From positions 214,348,942-214,412,941 of the forward strand of contig CM037880.1 of NCBI GenBank assembly GCA_021292165.1: DNA of 64,000 bases, read 5' to 3'. Position 1 is the first letter of the stretch; each line of letters opens with the position of its first letter. The translations under genes were made by a program, and so were the position numbers. Under the pieces are notes generated by a model. The model had not been told where the DNA came from and ran no database searches. It was given only the letters and a program-made list of their open reading frames with translations. Below are positions 1 through 10,679 of this stretch, in pieces. Source of the stretch: Shinisaurus crocodilurus (lineage: Eukaryota; Chordata; Lepidosauria; Squamata; Shinisauridae).

Positions 1-375
1 CCCCATCGACTTTAGTGGAGCTCGACTTCACCCCCGTTTTCCATCTGTACCCTTTCTTGAAGGTGCCCAAGGAGTTGCAGGCACTCGAAGCTGTCTGGAT
101 TGTTCTTGTTTTTAACCTCCTTGAATGAAGGCCACACGGTCGCCCGAGCATCACGCATACATTAAGCAAGCAGGGTTTTTTTTTTTTCTTTTCTTCCTCC
201 TAATACGTGCTGATCTCATCCATCATCAATGCATGTAGTACATTGCCAGGCTGCTTGCCTTGCGGGAGCCAGAACTTCCACCACGCGAGCGCTGCAGGGC
301 AGAATTTGGGGGCGGCGGTGGGGGTGTCCCGCGTCTCAGCCCAGCGACTTGCTGCGATGTTGTGCTGCTGGGGGG
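1..375. other. Unassigned sequence at window edge
   Basis: No recognisable gene or repeat boundary is visible. The stretch has a T-rich run near 176-190 and a GC-rich part at about 270-370 just before a GA microsatellite. The longest open frames run into that microsatellite and show no domain, so I do not call them coding. It could be the edge of a repeat whose other half lies outside the window. Confidence 0.4.
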
Positions 376-377
376 GA

Positions 378-381
378 AAGA

Positions 382-417
<36 letters not shown>
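378..417. repeat. (GA)n microsatellite
   Basis: Nearly pure AG dinucleotide tract of about 40 bp. It produces spurious Arg-Glu and Ser-Leu reading frames on the two strands. Confidence 0.95.
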
Positions 418-420
<3 letters not shown>

Positions 421-457
421 GAAAGGTAAGTCCACCTCCTTCTCTCTGCTACTAAGC

Positions 458-592
458 CAGTGTTTCTCAACCTTGGGTCCCCAGATGTTTTTGGCCTACA
501 ACTCCCAGCATGCCCCAGCCAGCTATGCTGGCTGGGGCATGCTGGGAGTTGTAGGCCAAAAACATCTGGGGACCCAAGGTTGAGAAACACTG
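458..592. mobile_element. hAT foldback MITE, CAGTGTTTCTC family
   Basis: A 135-bp element that is almost a perfect palindrome. Its ends are CAGTGTTTCTCAACCTTGG and the exact complement, and its two arms each carry the core ACAACTCCCAGCATGCCCC. It is flanked by a perfect 8-bp target-site duplication, TACTAAGC (450-457 and 593-600). CAG...CTG ends plus an 8-bp TSD are the hallmark of the hAT superfamily. The element has no coding capacity and would depend on a transposase supplied elsewhere. The near-identity of the two arms suggests a fairly recent insertion or strong foldback constraint. Confidence 0.93.
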
Positions 593-931
593 TACTAAGC
601 TGTGAGAAACAGAAACAGTCCTGTTGATGGGTGGAAGGGGAGATGTTGTGGGAGTTTTTTTTAGTGGTGGTGCTGGTATGACGCAATATCCCCTTCCCCC
701 CCCCCTCCCCCTGACTCCTTTTCAAAAAGAAGAAGGGAATGATGATGCCGAGGGAGCAACCGTACCAACGCTTTTCGCGGATACGGCGCCTGCAGGATGC
801 TCAACAGATAAAAGGCTGAATTCAGATCTCTTCCTGATGCTCAGCCGGTGTGAGTGAGACAAGACACGGCAACTGAGGCTTGCTCGTTCGTTGGGTTGTA
901 TAACAGCAGCCGCCAGAGCGAATGGCTAGCG

Positions 932-1059
932 CAGCCTTCCCCCACGCCAGTGCCTCCCCAGATGCGTTGGACTACAACTCCCAGCATCCCCGGCCAGGCG
1001 GGGAAGGTTGTTCTAGAGTCGTCCAACACATCTGGAGGGCAGCCGGTTGGGGAAGTCTG
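932..1059. mobile_element. hAT-like foldback MITE, CAGCCTTCCCC family (older copy)
   Basis: Inverted arms: left CAGCCTTCCCCCACGCC, a TCCCCAGATGCGTTGGACTA block and a CTCCCAGCATCCCC core, with a mirrored right arm ending near GGTTGGGGAAGTCTG. The flanks GGCTAGCG and GGCTGGAG agree at 6 of 8 positions, consistent with a decayed 8-bp duplication. The family recurs at about 7,011, 17,074, 31,805, 34,168, 58,005 and 59,604. Confidence 0.7.
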
Positions 1060-1177
1060 GGCTGGAGGCGGTCTTCTAGCAATGTTCAAAATGAATCGGG
1101 CAAGGTCACGTGGGACACGCCAGCATAATAATGTAAAACACACACCGGGTCACACGCGCACAACACCAATAGAGAGA

Positions 1178-1217
<40 letters not shown>

Positions 1218-1290
1218 GTCACGCGTTTGTTCGAGCTGCAAAACTCAAGGTGCTCCCAGGTAAGTGTGTGTGCGTGCGTGTGTGTGTGTA
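1178..1290. repeat. (CA)n tract and nearby (TG)n tract
   Basis: A CA run at about 1,180-1,214 is followed after about 50 bp by a TG-rich run at about 1,264-1,292. The two could pair as an imperfect hairpin. No gene is seen. Confidence 0.85.
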
Positions 1291-1807
1291 TGCGCGAGGA
1301 AGGGGTTGAGGGCTGACTAAGGTGACCAGGTGCAGCAAAGGAAGATAGATTCGGGTGCCTCCTATTTGTTGATAGGAGCGCAGACGGGGGGAATTTCAGC
1401 GGGTGCAGCTTTTCTCGGCACTGCATGACAAGCTGCTGTGCGCCACCTATCTCCTCGGCTAGTTCTATACATCTAGGAAAGGAAGGAAGAGGATCCCTTT
1501 GCATCAGGTCATCTTAGTGTTGATTTTCTAGTGAATGGAATCAGCAGCACACACCTCGCCCCTGTGAGCCACATAGGGACGGTATTTATTTGTTTCTTCG
1601 GTACATGTACAGCCTGCCTTTCTTCCATCATGACATTCAAGTCCCAGGGGGTCTCCCATCCAGGCACAGACCAGATTCGGACCTGCTTAGCTTCAGCAAA
1701 GGGGCTGCATCATGAGCCCTCAGACCACACCCTGGGTTCCCCAAGCTTCCCCCTCTTTTGTTAAACCCTACAGGTCCAAATGACCAAATGGGAATTGTTG
1801 TCGTTAG

Positions 1808-2470
1808 CATTGTCAATATCTTTATTCCACCTTTTTGCAGCCACTTATAAGATGGCTTGCATAAAATCAGAACAGTACAAAATACAATAAAGTTCAGCCT
1901 AAAAGATCAAATATACCACACACAAAAACAGCAGTTAAAATGACAGGAGTACCGGTATTATAAAAAAAAATTAAAAATAAAAAAAGGAATGAAGGCAGGC
2001 AGGCAAGTAGGTACATCAAGATCCTTTTACAAAATTAGTCTGAATAAAAGCAGATAGTGAAAGGGACAGAAAGATTTCTTTTGGGAGCCTATGCAAAATC
2101 TTGGGGGCCACCACCCAAAGGGTCCTGTCCTGCATACCTGCCAGCCTTATCTCAGCTGGTAGCAGGACCTGAAGGAGGCTCTCTGGAGTGGGACAGAGGC
2201 CCTGGGCAGGTACATAGGGGGGATCTGTTTCCTAAGATGTTCTGGTCCCAAACCATGTAGGGCTTTGAAAGCCGACATCAACACCTTGAATTGAGCCCAG
2301 TAAGCAATGAAACCAAGAGTGGGTCAGTGATATGTGATCTGAATGGGGAGCTCCCATCAGAATCCTCGCAGTCACCTTCTGGATCAGCCGAAGCTTGCGG
2401 AGTCTCCAAGGGCAGCCCCACGCAAAGTGTGTTACAGTACTTTAACCTGGAAATGACCAGTGCATGAAGC
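1808..2470 (-). mobile_element. L2-type LINE 3' fragment, antisense
   Basis: Read on the minus strand this is the end of an L2-like ORF2 and its 3' region. Diagnostic text on the plus strand includes the block AACCATGTAGGGCTTTGAAA (2,253-2,272), which recurs almost unchanged in the L2 copy at 14.0-14.7 kb. The frame is broken and no long ORF remains. A T-rich start at about 1,808 marks the element's 3' terminus. Confidence 0.75.
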
Positions 2471-3215
2471 AGGAAGGCAAAGGGCTAGGAAGACACTCCC
2501 AAGAGTAAACCTTGATGGTTTGTTTTGGGGAAATATATACTCGTTGGAACCTTTTCCCTTTTACAGTTCCTTTCCTATCTGCACAAATTACTCGTGGGAG
2601 AAGCTGCCAGTCGGACAAGCCCTTCGACACCATACAAAGGGCCTGTAGGTGGAATGGTGGAGGTTATGGACTTCCCTTTCTACAGCCTTGCTAACACTAC
2701 AGAGCAGTAATGAGTAATGACCAACCTCTCCGGTGACCAGGAGGCTGGACTCTCCTTGGCTGCTTCTTACCTTGCAGGCACCGCTTCCGGAAAATGAAAC
2801 AGGTGCCTGCCAGCTAAGAAGAGCTTTGGCACTCCCAATATGGCACATGGAGGGGTGATGGGGGCCAGGAAAAATCCGGGCACTGGCCATGTCATCCTGC
2901 GATTTTACTGCGCTGAGATTCTAAATCTCCGTCACACCCTTTGGCAAAAAGACGCATGGCTGTGATCTCAGTAAGGAGGAATAATTCTTCCCGCACAAAA
3001 CAAGAGTGGTGATTAAAAATCCCAGTGAGGATATTGAGACACATCATGCTCAGGGCAGGACAAGCTCTGCGTTCCCATTAAACCCTTGACTTGAACATAT
3101 TCCACGTGTTCGAAGCGAACAGACTACAAGAGCTCTTCTTGCAGTTTGCTCCAGTGGGTCATGTTGCTGTTGCAGAACTGAGCAGAGTAAAACGAGAAGT
3201 ATATCACTCCCTGAT
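2471..3215. other. Unassigned, mostly unique sequence
   Basis: No repeat family or coding exon is recognised. Several overlapping frames of 60-100 codons occur on both strands at 2,440-2,890. None has a recognisable domain, and the mutual overlap argues that they are chance frames. Confidence 0.4.
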
Positions 3216-3665
3216 ATGTGCATTTATTTATTTATTTATTCATTCATTCGTTCGTTTTCTATACCGCCCAATAGCCAAAGCTCTCTGGGCGATGTACAAC
3301 AATAATTAAAAACAAACAATAAAATACAGTTAAAAATATAATTAAAACATTATGAAATTTTTTAAACCAATTTTAAATTTTTTTAAAAAAAACAAGTTAA
3401 TGAAAACACAACTGCTAAAACCAATTTACCACCCCACCATATACCATTTAATTATTAAAAGCCTCAACGTAGAGGGCGGTCTTAACCTGGCACCAAAAAG
3501 ATAATAGAGTTGGCACCAGGCGGGCCTCAGGGGGGAGCTTGTTCCACAGTTGGGGGGCTACCACAGAAAAGGCCTTCCTCCTTGTCACTGCCCTCCAAGC
3601 CTCACGTGGAGGTGGCAGTCGGAGGAAGGCCCCAGATGTTGAACGTAGAAGTGTACGGGCGTGTC
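3216..3665 (-). mobile_element. L2-type LINE 3' end, antisense
   Basis: Starts with an (ATTT)n-like tail followed by the phrase ACCGCCCAATAGCCAAAGCT and then the decayed end of the ORF. The same phrase opens the L2 copy at about 32.8 kb. It is a 5'-truncated dead copy. Confidence 0.8.
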
Positions 3666-3787
3666 TTACTGATTTAAATGTTTAGCCTGCCCCATCCTGA
3701 AGGCTCAAGGTGGATAATAATTTTAAAGCACACATCCATATAAGGGATCTATCCAAAGCAAAAAGAAACAAACAACCCCCAGGACAT

Positions 3788-4005
3788 TGTATTTATTGCA
3801 TTTTTATACCAGCTTTCTTTCAAAGAGCTCGTAATAGTGACCACGGTTCTCCTGCTCCCATTTTACCCTCATAACAACCCTGTGAGGTAGGTTAGGCTAA
3901 AGAGAATGACTAGCCCAAGGATGGCCCAGTTAGTGTCAAAGCAGCGATTTGAACCCGGATCCTAATCTGAAGCTCCATCCGCTGAATCAACCTGGCTTAC
4001 ACATG
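3788..4005 (-). mobile_element. Sauria-type SINE, antisense
   Basis: On the minus strand: a tRNA-derived head at about 3,945-4,003, a central part containing the complement of AACAACCCTGTGAGGTAGGT (3,872-3,891), and a 3' part of the type shared with BovB LINEs. It is closely comparable to the better preserved sense copy at about 45.93-46.18 kb. It is an old, substituted copy. Confidence 0.75.
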
Positions 4006-4018
4006 CTGAAACTGTAAT

Positions 4019-4115
4019 AATATTTAGCATTTATGTGGTGCTTACAATGCTCAAAGCACGTCACTTGTGTCAGAATTCTTACAACAACCCTGTAGGGTAG
4101 GTCAGCCATTATCCC
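4019..4115 (-). mobile_element. MIR-like CORE-SINE fragment, antisense
   Basis: The text AGCATTTATGTGGTGCTTAC, followed by AACAACCCTGTAGGGTAGGT and ATTATCCCC, matches the amniote MIR SINE in the antisense direction. MIR is an ancient family, and this is a short relict abutting the Sauria SINE. Confidence 0.6.
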
Positions 4116-4487
4116 CAAGAGAAAGGAGTTCTTCCATTGGGAGGCAGCCGGTAAGAATTCCTTTCTGCGTGTGATTTACTAACAGTGGCACACAGACAGT
4201 ACTCAAAGGATGTTCTTGGGCAGATATCACAATAGGGGGCACAGGGGAAAAGGCAGGTACGTTGGGCCCAAGGAATTTAGGTATTTAGATCAGTAGCATG
4301 CTCACTGCCCATGAGTCCTAAACATTATCCACACCCCTTCTGGATGAACAGGGCTCACCTTCACAGTGACACGCTGAAGAAACCTTTGCTATTATTACCG
4401 TTTTCATTATTACTTAAAATGCTTAGGTGCCTTTCTAAAAAAAATATAATAAAAAGACTCAAGGCAACTGATAAACAACATTTAAAA

Positions 4488-4668
4488 ACCTACAGGCCTG
4501 TGGCTCACGTTGGCTCAGCTTGTCTGAGCGTGGAAAGCTAAGCAGGGTCAGGCCTGGTTATTGCTTGGATGGGAGACCCCTCGTCTAGTTTCCTGCATTG
4601 AGCAGGGGGTTGGACTCGATAGCCTTGTAGGCTCCTTCCAACTCTATGATCTATGAAATCTATGAAAA
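4488..4668 (+). mobile_element. 5S rRNA-derived SINE with CR1-like tail, copy 1
   Basis: Positions about 4,518-4,577 match the 3' two thirds of vertebrate 5S rRNA, including the internal pol III control region (AAGCTAAGCAGGGTCAGGCC and TTGGATGGGAGACC). The 5' part of the 5S moiety is diverged. From 4,585 the element continues into the 3' tail of CR1 LINEs (GCATTGAGCAGGGGGTTGGA) and ends in short ATCTATGA repeats. The junction is the same in the copies at 15.4-15.6 kb (minus) and 46.5 kb (plus), so this is a real chimeric SINE family and not a chance nested insertion. It would be transcribed by pol III from the internal promoter and mobilised by a CR1-type reverse transcriptase. Confidence 0.85.
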
Positions 4669-4734
4669 CATCTACGACAGTTACCCATTGAAATACAACC
4701 AGCCCATGAAACAACTAAAAGACCAGTAACAACC

Positions 4735-5070
4735 ATAAACAATTCGACTGATGCATTAAACAGTCCATCATATGCTATCAAATGCCTGGGAATAGAGGAA
4801 AGTCATAACCTGGTGCAGAAAAGATGACAATGTTGGCGCCAAGCAGGCTTTGCTGGGAAGAGTGTTCCACAATCCAGGGGTCACCACCAAGAAGACTCTC
4901 TCCCTTGTTGCCATCCTTCAAGTCTCTCTCAGAGGAGGCCCTTGGAGGAGGGGTCCAGATGTTCATCACATGGTATGGGTATAACTGGAGATGTGTTCCA
5001 TCAGGTATTACAGTCCGGAGCTGTATAAGTACATTTGAAAACACCTCTGGAGCCTCCTTCAAAGGTTCTG
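4735..5070 (-). mobile_element. L2-type LINE fragment, antisense
   Basis: On the plus strand it contains AAGATGACAATGTTGGCGCC (4,824-4,843), then GTTCCACAATCCAGGGGTCA. Both are phrases of the antisense L2 3' region; the first recurs at about 13,939 and the second at 14,700. The frame is broken. Confidence 0.75.
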
Positions 5071-5426
5071 CAGTCTGACCTCTTGATTACTGCAGTTTGC
5101 CCCTTGATCACTGACCTCTTGATGCCATTGGTTCACCTGCTCTGATGTCACAGTAGTACTCGGCAGTCAGAGGTGTGGCAGCCTTTCTGGCTGCTATTGG
5201 CTTACCAGCTCCAATGCTTAGGACTCCAACTATCTGAACAAATTATTCAAAATAGCCAAATGTATGCAAATATCTTCAAATTGCGCTGGAGCAGAAGCCT
5301 TTTCTGCTCGGTGTAGTTTGCGTTTCCTCGTTGGATACAGAAAAAAAGAACACCCTTGATGAATAATTTTAAGAGATATAGTAAAAGGTGATGCCCAAAA
5401 TATGCAAGCCAGAAGTATGCATGTAT

Positions 5427-5505
5427 CGTTAAAAGTGCAATCCTATGCATGTCTACTCAGAAGTAAGTCCCACTGTGATCGATGGGGCTTACTCCCAGAA
5501 TGGTG
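5427..5505. mobile_element. Foldback MITE of the GCAATCCTATGCATGT type, partial
   Basis: Begins GTGCAATCCTATGCATGTCT followed by imperfect inverted arms around AAGTAAGTCCCAC and GGGGCTTACTCCC. Related partial copies are seen at about 7,225, 7,865 and 30,585. The outer end is close to the end of the Harbinger-like MITE at 10,100. The right terminus has decayed, so no TSD can be read. Confidence 0.6.
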
Positions 5506-5611
5506 TTTAGCAAGAATGGCGACAAAATGAGCTTCAAATGCAGCTAGTCCTTTTGAGAGTCCAATTAGTCATGTTAATTTCTCCATTACTGCTCCACCCC
5601 ACACCCTAAAA

Positions 5612-5738
5612 CAGGGGTGGGCAACATGTGGCCCTCCAGATGTTTTGGCCTACAACTCCAATCAGCCCTAGCCAATGGTGAGGCATGATGGGAGTTGTAG
5701 TCCAAATCATCTGGAGGCCAGAAGTAGCCCACCCCCTA
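5612..5738. mobile_element. hAT foldback MITE, CAGGGGTGGGC family
   Basis: A 127-bp inverted-arm element starting CAGGGGTGGGCAACATGTGG and ending in the complement of an almost identical end. It is flanked by a perfect 8-bp duplication CCCTAAAA (5,604-5,611 and 5,739-5,746). The TSD has TA at positions 4-5. It is non-coding. Confidence 0.88.
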
Positions 5739-6009
5739 CCCTAAAAGGTAGCAAAAATGAAGCCATAGGAGGGTTAGAGGGCTCCAGTGTTTGCATACAC
5801 ATAAAAAAGAGAGTGCAAGATGATTTAGGGCAAAACATTAGCTATCCTCAGAAATATTTCATTAAGCAATGTTAAGTTCTGGACTGATAATCTGTCCGAG
5901 CATTTTGTTTATCTCACAAAGCACTTTTCATGTAAAAATTAGCGGCAGAACCACAAAGGCCGTCGTGTACGATGCAGAGAGTGCCAAAGGAGTCTCCGTT
6001 CCTCCAGCA

Positions 6010-6145
6010 CAGGGCTTTCCAACCTTGGGTCCCCAGATGTTGCTGGCCTACAGTTCCTAGCATACCCAGCCAGCATGGCCAATGGCAAGGGATTCTGGGA
6101 GCTGTAGGCCAGCAACATCTGGGGACCCAAGGTTGGAGAGCCCTG
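6010..6145. mobile_element. hAT foldback MITE, CAGGGCTCTCC family
   Basis: A 136-bp palindrome with ends CAGGGCTTTCCAACCTTGGG and its mirror. The 8-bp duplication CTCCAGCA is perfect (6,002-6,009 and 6,146-6,153). The inner part (CCCCAGATGTTGCTGGCCTA) is a sister of the CAGTGTT family, with GTTGCT in place of GTTTTT. A second copy lies at 25,927. Confidence 0.92.
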
Positions 6146-6153
6146 CTCCAGCA

Positions 6154-7002
6154 TGTGGATCATGTTGATTTATAAATAAGGTGCTAAGTCCAAGATTGCA
6201 TGTGTGGATGTCCGCTCTAGCATTGGGAGTTTCCCTTCCCGTACTCCCACCAGCAGCCCCCTCGCACGCCTACCAGATTTACTCTGGAGGGCACCCGAAG
6301 CCTCTGGAGCAGTTTTTAGGGAAGCATGGGGGGGCTGCAATGGGGATGGGAAATTAGGTCCACCACTTGTGTCCATTCCACAGGTGAAAGGGCACTATTA
6401 GATACAACGGATTGTGATGGAGAACTCTCTGGACTTCCACCACCACCACCACCAATATTTCCACATGATATTTTGATCAGCAAAATTCAGAAATGGTGGC
6501 TTTTGTTCAGTTTGGAGCCAGCATCAGTGAAGGAGTCAAATTCTGTAAGGGCATGGTTTGATTGCGCTGGTATGTTGGGATGAATAATGAAAATACTTAC
6601 CTGAGATCCTTCAAACATAAGAACACCAGGGGAGACCCTCTCTAGTCGAGTATCCTGTTCCCCACAGGGGCTCATCAGATGTTTTTGGGATACCCACAAA
6701 CTGGTCCTGCCTTGGCCTTTTTGAGGGACCTGCTAATCTGTGACTGACAAGGCCCACTGGCCCAAGTCCCTTGGCTTTCATCTGGACCTCAGACTCTGTC
6801 TTGGATCACATAAGCAGCTGGTTCCCAAAAGATGCTGCTATGACTCACCCTCTTACTCAATTGGCTGCAATGCCCAGAAGCACTCTCTGCCCTCTTGGCA
6901 GGAAACCATCAAAGCCATCTCAACTAATGGAGCTGAGCTACGTAAGCATCTCTCTAAGCATGGCTATCTATGCCTTGGACATTCAGTAGACTGTGCTGCA
7001 TC
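6154..7002. other. Unassigned sequence
   Basis: No family is recognised. There is a short CCA microsatellite-like run at about 6,437-6,452. Open frames up to 118 codons (6,740-7,096) run into the neighbouring MITE and lack domains. Confidence 0.35.
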
Positions 7003-7010
7003 AGCTAGAC

Positions 7011-7146
7011 CAGCTTTCCCCAACCTGGTGCCCGCCAGATGTTTTGTACTACAACTCCTAGCATTCCTGACCATTGGCTATGCTGGTCGGGGCTGATGAG
7101 AGTTGAGGTCCAAAATATCAGGTGAGCACAACATTGGAGAAGGCCG
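7011..7146. mobile_element. hAT foldback MITE, CAGCTTTCCCC family
   Basis: Inverted arms starting CAGCTTTCCCCAACCTGGTG. Flanking octamers AGCTAGAC (7,003-7,010) and ACCTAGAC (7,147-7,154) agree at 7 of 8. The arms are noticeably diverged, so it is older than the CAGTGTT copies. Confidence 0.8.
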
Positions 7147-7407
7147 ACCTAGACCCAACCCCCTGAATCAGTCAGCAAAAGATGATCCCGGTTCACGGTG
7201 TCCCTGCAGACAAGGCTCTGTTCTGGGCCTCAGTCATATGCACACCTATCTGGGAGTAAAGTTACACTGAATGCTATGGGAAAGGCTGGCTCCAGGTGTG
7301 CATGAGCCCTCGGGAGTACCTGCCACCATGCCATGGGTGACAGGTGGCCCCAGAGCTTCTCTCTCATCCTCTTGCCCTTTCACCCCTATAAAAGTCCCCT
7401 ATTGGCA

Positions 7408-7510
7408 GATTTCATAGAATTCATAGATCATAGAGTTGGAAGGAGCCTACAAGGCTATCGAGTCCAACCCCCTGCTCAATGCAGGAAACTAGATGGGCAG
7501 GGCCTCCCCA
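7408..7510 (-). mobile_element. CR1-like 3' tail (or tail of 5S-CR1 SINE), antisense
   Basis: On the minus strand: GCATTGAGCAGGGGGTTGGA, GGCTCCTTCCAACTCTATGA and ATCTATGA terminal repeats. The adjoining CTAGTTTCCTGCATTGAGC context resembles the 5S-CR1 SINE more than full CR1, but no 5S part is left. Confidence 0.7.
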
Positions 7511-7582
7511 CAGACTGCAGGGAGAGAGGTCTAGAAGGAGGATTCAGTGCCACCATTGACAGAAGAACCATGGGGAAGACCA

Positions 7583-7768
7583 TGGTTCAGTGGTAGAGCA
7601 CCTGCTTTGCATGCAGAAGGTCCTGGGTTCCATCCCCAGCATCTCTAGGTAAGGCTGGAAAAAAACCCAGCCTGAACCTCTGGAGAGCTGCTGCCAATCA
7701 GTGTCAACAGTACTGGGCTACATGGACCAATGGTCCAGCTCGGTATAAGGCAGCTTCCTGTGTTCCTA
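7583..7768 (+). mobile_element. tRNA-derived SINE, sense
   Basis: The head contains pol III box-like parts: GGTTCAGTGGTAGAGCACCT and GGTCCTGGGTTCCATCCCCA (A and B box of a tRNA-like promoter). The body ends AAGGCAGCTTCCTGTGTTCC. Other copies are at 18.03 (minus), 31.97 (plus), 44.37 (minus), 48.58 (minus, interrupted) and 49.17 kb (minus). The tRNA part is a SINE head, not a functional tRNA gene: the 3' half does not fold into a complete tRNA and is followed by the family's body. Confidence 0.85.
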
Positions 7769-8770
7769 ACCGGAAGTAGAAGTGGCACCATCAATGGAGG
7801 AGGACGGGCAGGAGCAAGGAGGTACCAGCAGCTGCTCAACTATGCTGCCAGGTGCCACTGGACCTAACTATAGGGTTTACTTCTGAGTAAACATGCTCGG
7901 AATTGCACTGTATATCAAATCAAGCCGGGGGGGTGGGGTGTTCAACATGTTAGTCCATTGCTGATGAAATAGACCCCAGTCCATGAAAGTCCAGTGCCAG
8001 GACAAATCTGTTGTTTGTCTTTACGGTGAAGCAAAACTCTTTATTGTTTTTGCTGGATGTCAAGGTTCCTGTGTGTGCGAAACTGTATTTATGTTGTGCC
8101 TTAGCGGAGGGAAATGTGACACTTCTTGCTACACCCCCAAGGGCGGAACATTCTCCCGCTCCCCTGGTCAAAAGATCAGTCTTGTTGTTAAGATAATGGA
8201 CGGGGATTCAGAGCTGAAGAAAATCATTCCAGGGTTCACTCCAACACCCCTCATCTGCTCTGTTGCCCTCTTAGCCCCCTTCCTTTTTCCTTTGTGCTGA
8301 TGTTTGAGACAATATGCTTGGAATGAATCACCAAAGTACGGTAAATGGAATGGTGATGACTTTGCCTCCCAAGAAAGCACAAGTTGAGCATTATATTTGC
8401 CAATAATTCCCCCCCCCACCCCCACCCCGCAACATTCAGCATCATTTAGACTTCACCTCCTTTTTTTTCTTGGCATCCAGTTTCCTTCGTGCTGCCAATT
8501 TTTGTTGTTGTTGTTGTTGCTGTTGCTTGTTTCCCATTGCTGGGTCTCAAGATTTTCAGCACGAAAGGAGCAGGCCTCCCCTTGCTGTCTGACGCCCAGT
8601 ATCTGGTACTTATTGAGACTGGAGGATCCGTTTAGCTGTCATTACTAATAAATGTTAATAAACTTTTCCTCCATGAATGAAGCCATTCAGTTCAAGTACT
8701 ATTATGTTTAATGAAAAAAGACTTCCTCGATGATGGTTGGTTATTTACCAAACAGGTCCAAAAGTACATC
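7769..8770. other. Unassigned, mostly unique sequence
   Basis: It contains a C-rich run (8,408-8,427) and a short TTG microsatellite (8,502-8,525). Open frames of up to 105 codons at 7,983-8,300 have no recognised domain, and frames overlap on both strands. No gene is called. Confidence 0.35.
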
Positions 8771-8775
8771 TATAG

Positions 8776-8910
8776 CAGTGTTCTCCAACCTTGGGTCCCC
8801 AGATGTTTTTGGCCTACAACTCCCAGCATGCCCCAGCCAGCTACGCAGGCTGGGGCATGCTGGGAGTTGTAGGCCAAAAACATCTGGGGACCCAAGGTTG
8901 GAGAACACTG
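8776..8910. mobile_element. hAT foldback MITE, CAGTGTTCTCC family
   Basis: A 135-bp near-perfect palindrome with ends CAGTGTTCTCCAACCTTGGG. Flanking octamers ATCTATAG (8,768-8,775) and CTCTATAG (8,911-8,918) match at 7 of 8, with TA at the centre. The two core arms differ mainly by the central CTACGCAG loop. Confidence 0.9.
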
Positions 8911-9024
8911 CTCTATAGAGATCCAAGTATTGCCTTCCCATTCTGCAAATTGTTTGAAGCAATGAAAAACAAAATGACCTAGGAGCACTTACACATCACC
9001 CGGAAGCGGGAAATGCATCACCGG

Positions 9025-9205
9025 TCTCAGAGGCAGTATGCCGATGCACACCAGTTGCTGGGGAACATGGGCGGGAGGGTGCTGTTGCACTCATGTCCTG
9101 CTTGTGGGTTTCCCGTGGGCAGCTGCTTTGCCCACTGTGTGAACAGCATGCTAGACTAGATGGAGCCTTGGTCTGATCCAGCAGGGCTCAGTCTTCTTAC
9201 GTTTT
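9025..9205 (+). mobile_element. CR1-family LINE 3' end, sense
   Basis: Contains ACCAGTTGCTGGGGAACATG, then GTCCTGCTTGTGGG and CCTTGGTCTGATCCAGCAGG, which form the 3' terminal block of a CR1-type family. The same block occurs sense at 40.95 and 47.5 kb and antisense at 50.09, 57.12 and 59.77 kb. It is a truncated, non-coding tail. Confidence 0.85.
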
Positions 9206-10096
9206 TCTCACCCCAAAAGAGGACATAAAAAGAGGACATAAAAAGAAACCCACAAGCAGGACATGGGTGCAATAGTGTGTTGGCTTGCATCACAAGATGT
9301 TTATGTCCAGGTGCAAATTTAGAAATAACAACTAGAGTTTAAATAAATGAAATAGAACACCTCTCACCATCATGGGATGTCCTTGGATCCATAGCAGGAC
9401 TGAGACTGACCTCTGTGCCAGCTCAGCCTGTGGTCCAAGCGCTGTTGGAAGGGCAACTTCAAGTGCCCTGCTCTCCCTTCTTTTATGATAATGATGGGTT
9501 GATGGTTCTTTATCTTTAAACTGGGCTTGGTTTGGACAGACCTTCAAACAGACTCTATTGTCCTCTCCAAGGTTGGAGAGCCCTGTGTGTCCAATAGAGG
9601 ATTGTTCTCTGTAAAGTAGGTCACATGGCCCATCCTACCCAGGAAAGGAATGGAAGGAGAAAATGGAGGAACCAGGTTCTTGGAGCCCCATTTTTCCATA
9701 CCGTAAAAGTTGATTTTTTTAGATTTCGAAGACAGTGGCGTGCAGAAAGGAGACGTGTTTGTGTACAAGATAACTGTGCACTTCTTGGGTAAATGTTCTG
9801 CATAACTCCCTAATCAGTGTTTGTATATTCTTGCCAGTGCGTAACTGCGCACTTTCAGTCCACAGCATGTGCTAAAATTGTGATAGGACTGACAAGGGAG
9901 TCTTGTCAACGTTCTCTCTTCTCACTTGGCAATTCACATCTGCACAATCTTCTGAGCTTCCCCAGATCTCACTGGGAAAAGAACAAGAGAGAACAGCCTA
10001 TTAATAGAGCAATGCAATGGACAATAAACGTTTGGTCCAGCTGGATCATATGAACACATGAAGACTGCTGCCCTGCACTGGTTTCCTGGTAACACG
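9206..10096. other. Unassigned sequence with a tiny MITE scar
   Basis: Mostly unremarkable. At 9,562-9,588 a short palindrome built from CTCTCCAAGGTTGGAGAGCC looks like two facing ends of the CAGGGCTCTCC hAT MITE with the whole interior lost. No coding exon is supported. Confidence 0.4.
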
Positions 10097-10099
10097 TAA

Positions 10100-10231
10100 A
10101 GCGCAATCCTGTGCATATTTAGGCAGAAAAAAGGCCTACAACTCCCAGCATGCCCCAGCCAGCAGAGCTGGCTGGGGCATGCTGGGAGATGTAGGCCTTT
10201 TTTCTGTCTAAACATGCACAGGATTGTGCCC
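10100..10231. mobile_element. Harbinger-like foldback MITE carrying the hAT-MITE core
   Basis: The outer arms are AGCGCAATCCTGTGCATATT and the mirrored GCACAGGATTGTGCCC, with TTTAG-CAGAAAAAAG / TTTTTTCTGTCTAAA inside. The centre is the palindromic GGCCTACAACTCCCAGCATG core otherwise found in the hAT MITEs. It is flanked by TAA on both sides (10,097-10,099 and 10,232-10,234). A 3-bp TWA duplication fits the PIF/Harbinger superfamily. It is non-coding. Confidence 0.75.
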
Positions 10232-10679
10232 TAAGACAGGATCTGTTTAGCCTAATTGTGGTTCGTTGGAACATCTGAACCCACACCAGGCAACAAACCA
10301 TGGCTTCTTTTTTTTGGCACAAACCCCAATTTGAAACCATGGTTTGAAGCTGGTTTATGAATCCTGGCTTTCTGGGTTTGTCATTATGCCTAAACCCAGA
10401 ATCCTGGTTTGTTTCTGTGCCCTGCCCAAGCCTCTCTCCAGTCCACAGATGTGCGAGGCAGGAGCAGCTAAAAAAGGAACCACTCCTCAGGCTAGACCAC
10501 TTTTGATTGCTTTTTTCCCCCTGAACTCCTCATCCCTCCTCATTCTTCCCAGCAAGAGTCTCCACACACCCACCTCCTCCCTGAGCACAAGGCAAAGATG
10601 GGGTCTGACCTCCAAATGCCAAACCACATCTTTACCCCCACAAATCGCAACAAAATGCCCATTTCACAGAAGGGAAACT

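Noticed and set aside
4518..4577. Possible 5S rRNA gene
   Set aside because: Only part of 5S is kept, the 5' third is diverged and the 3' end is replaced by a CR1 tail. It is a SINE.
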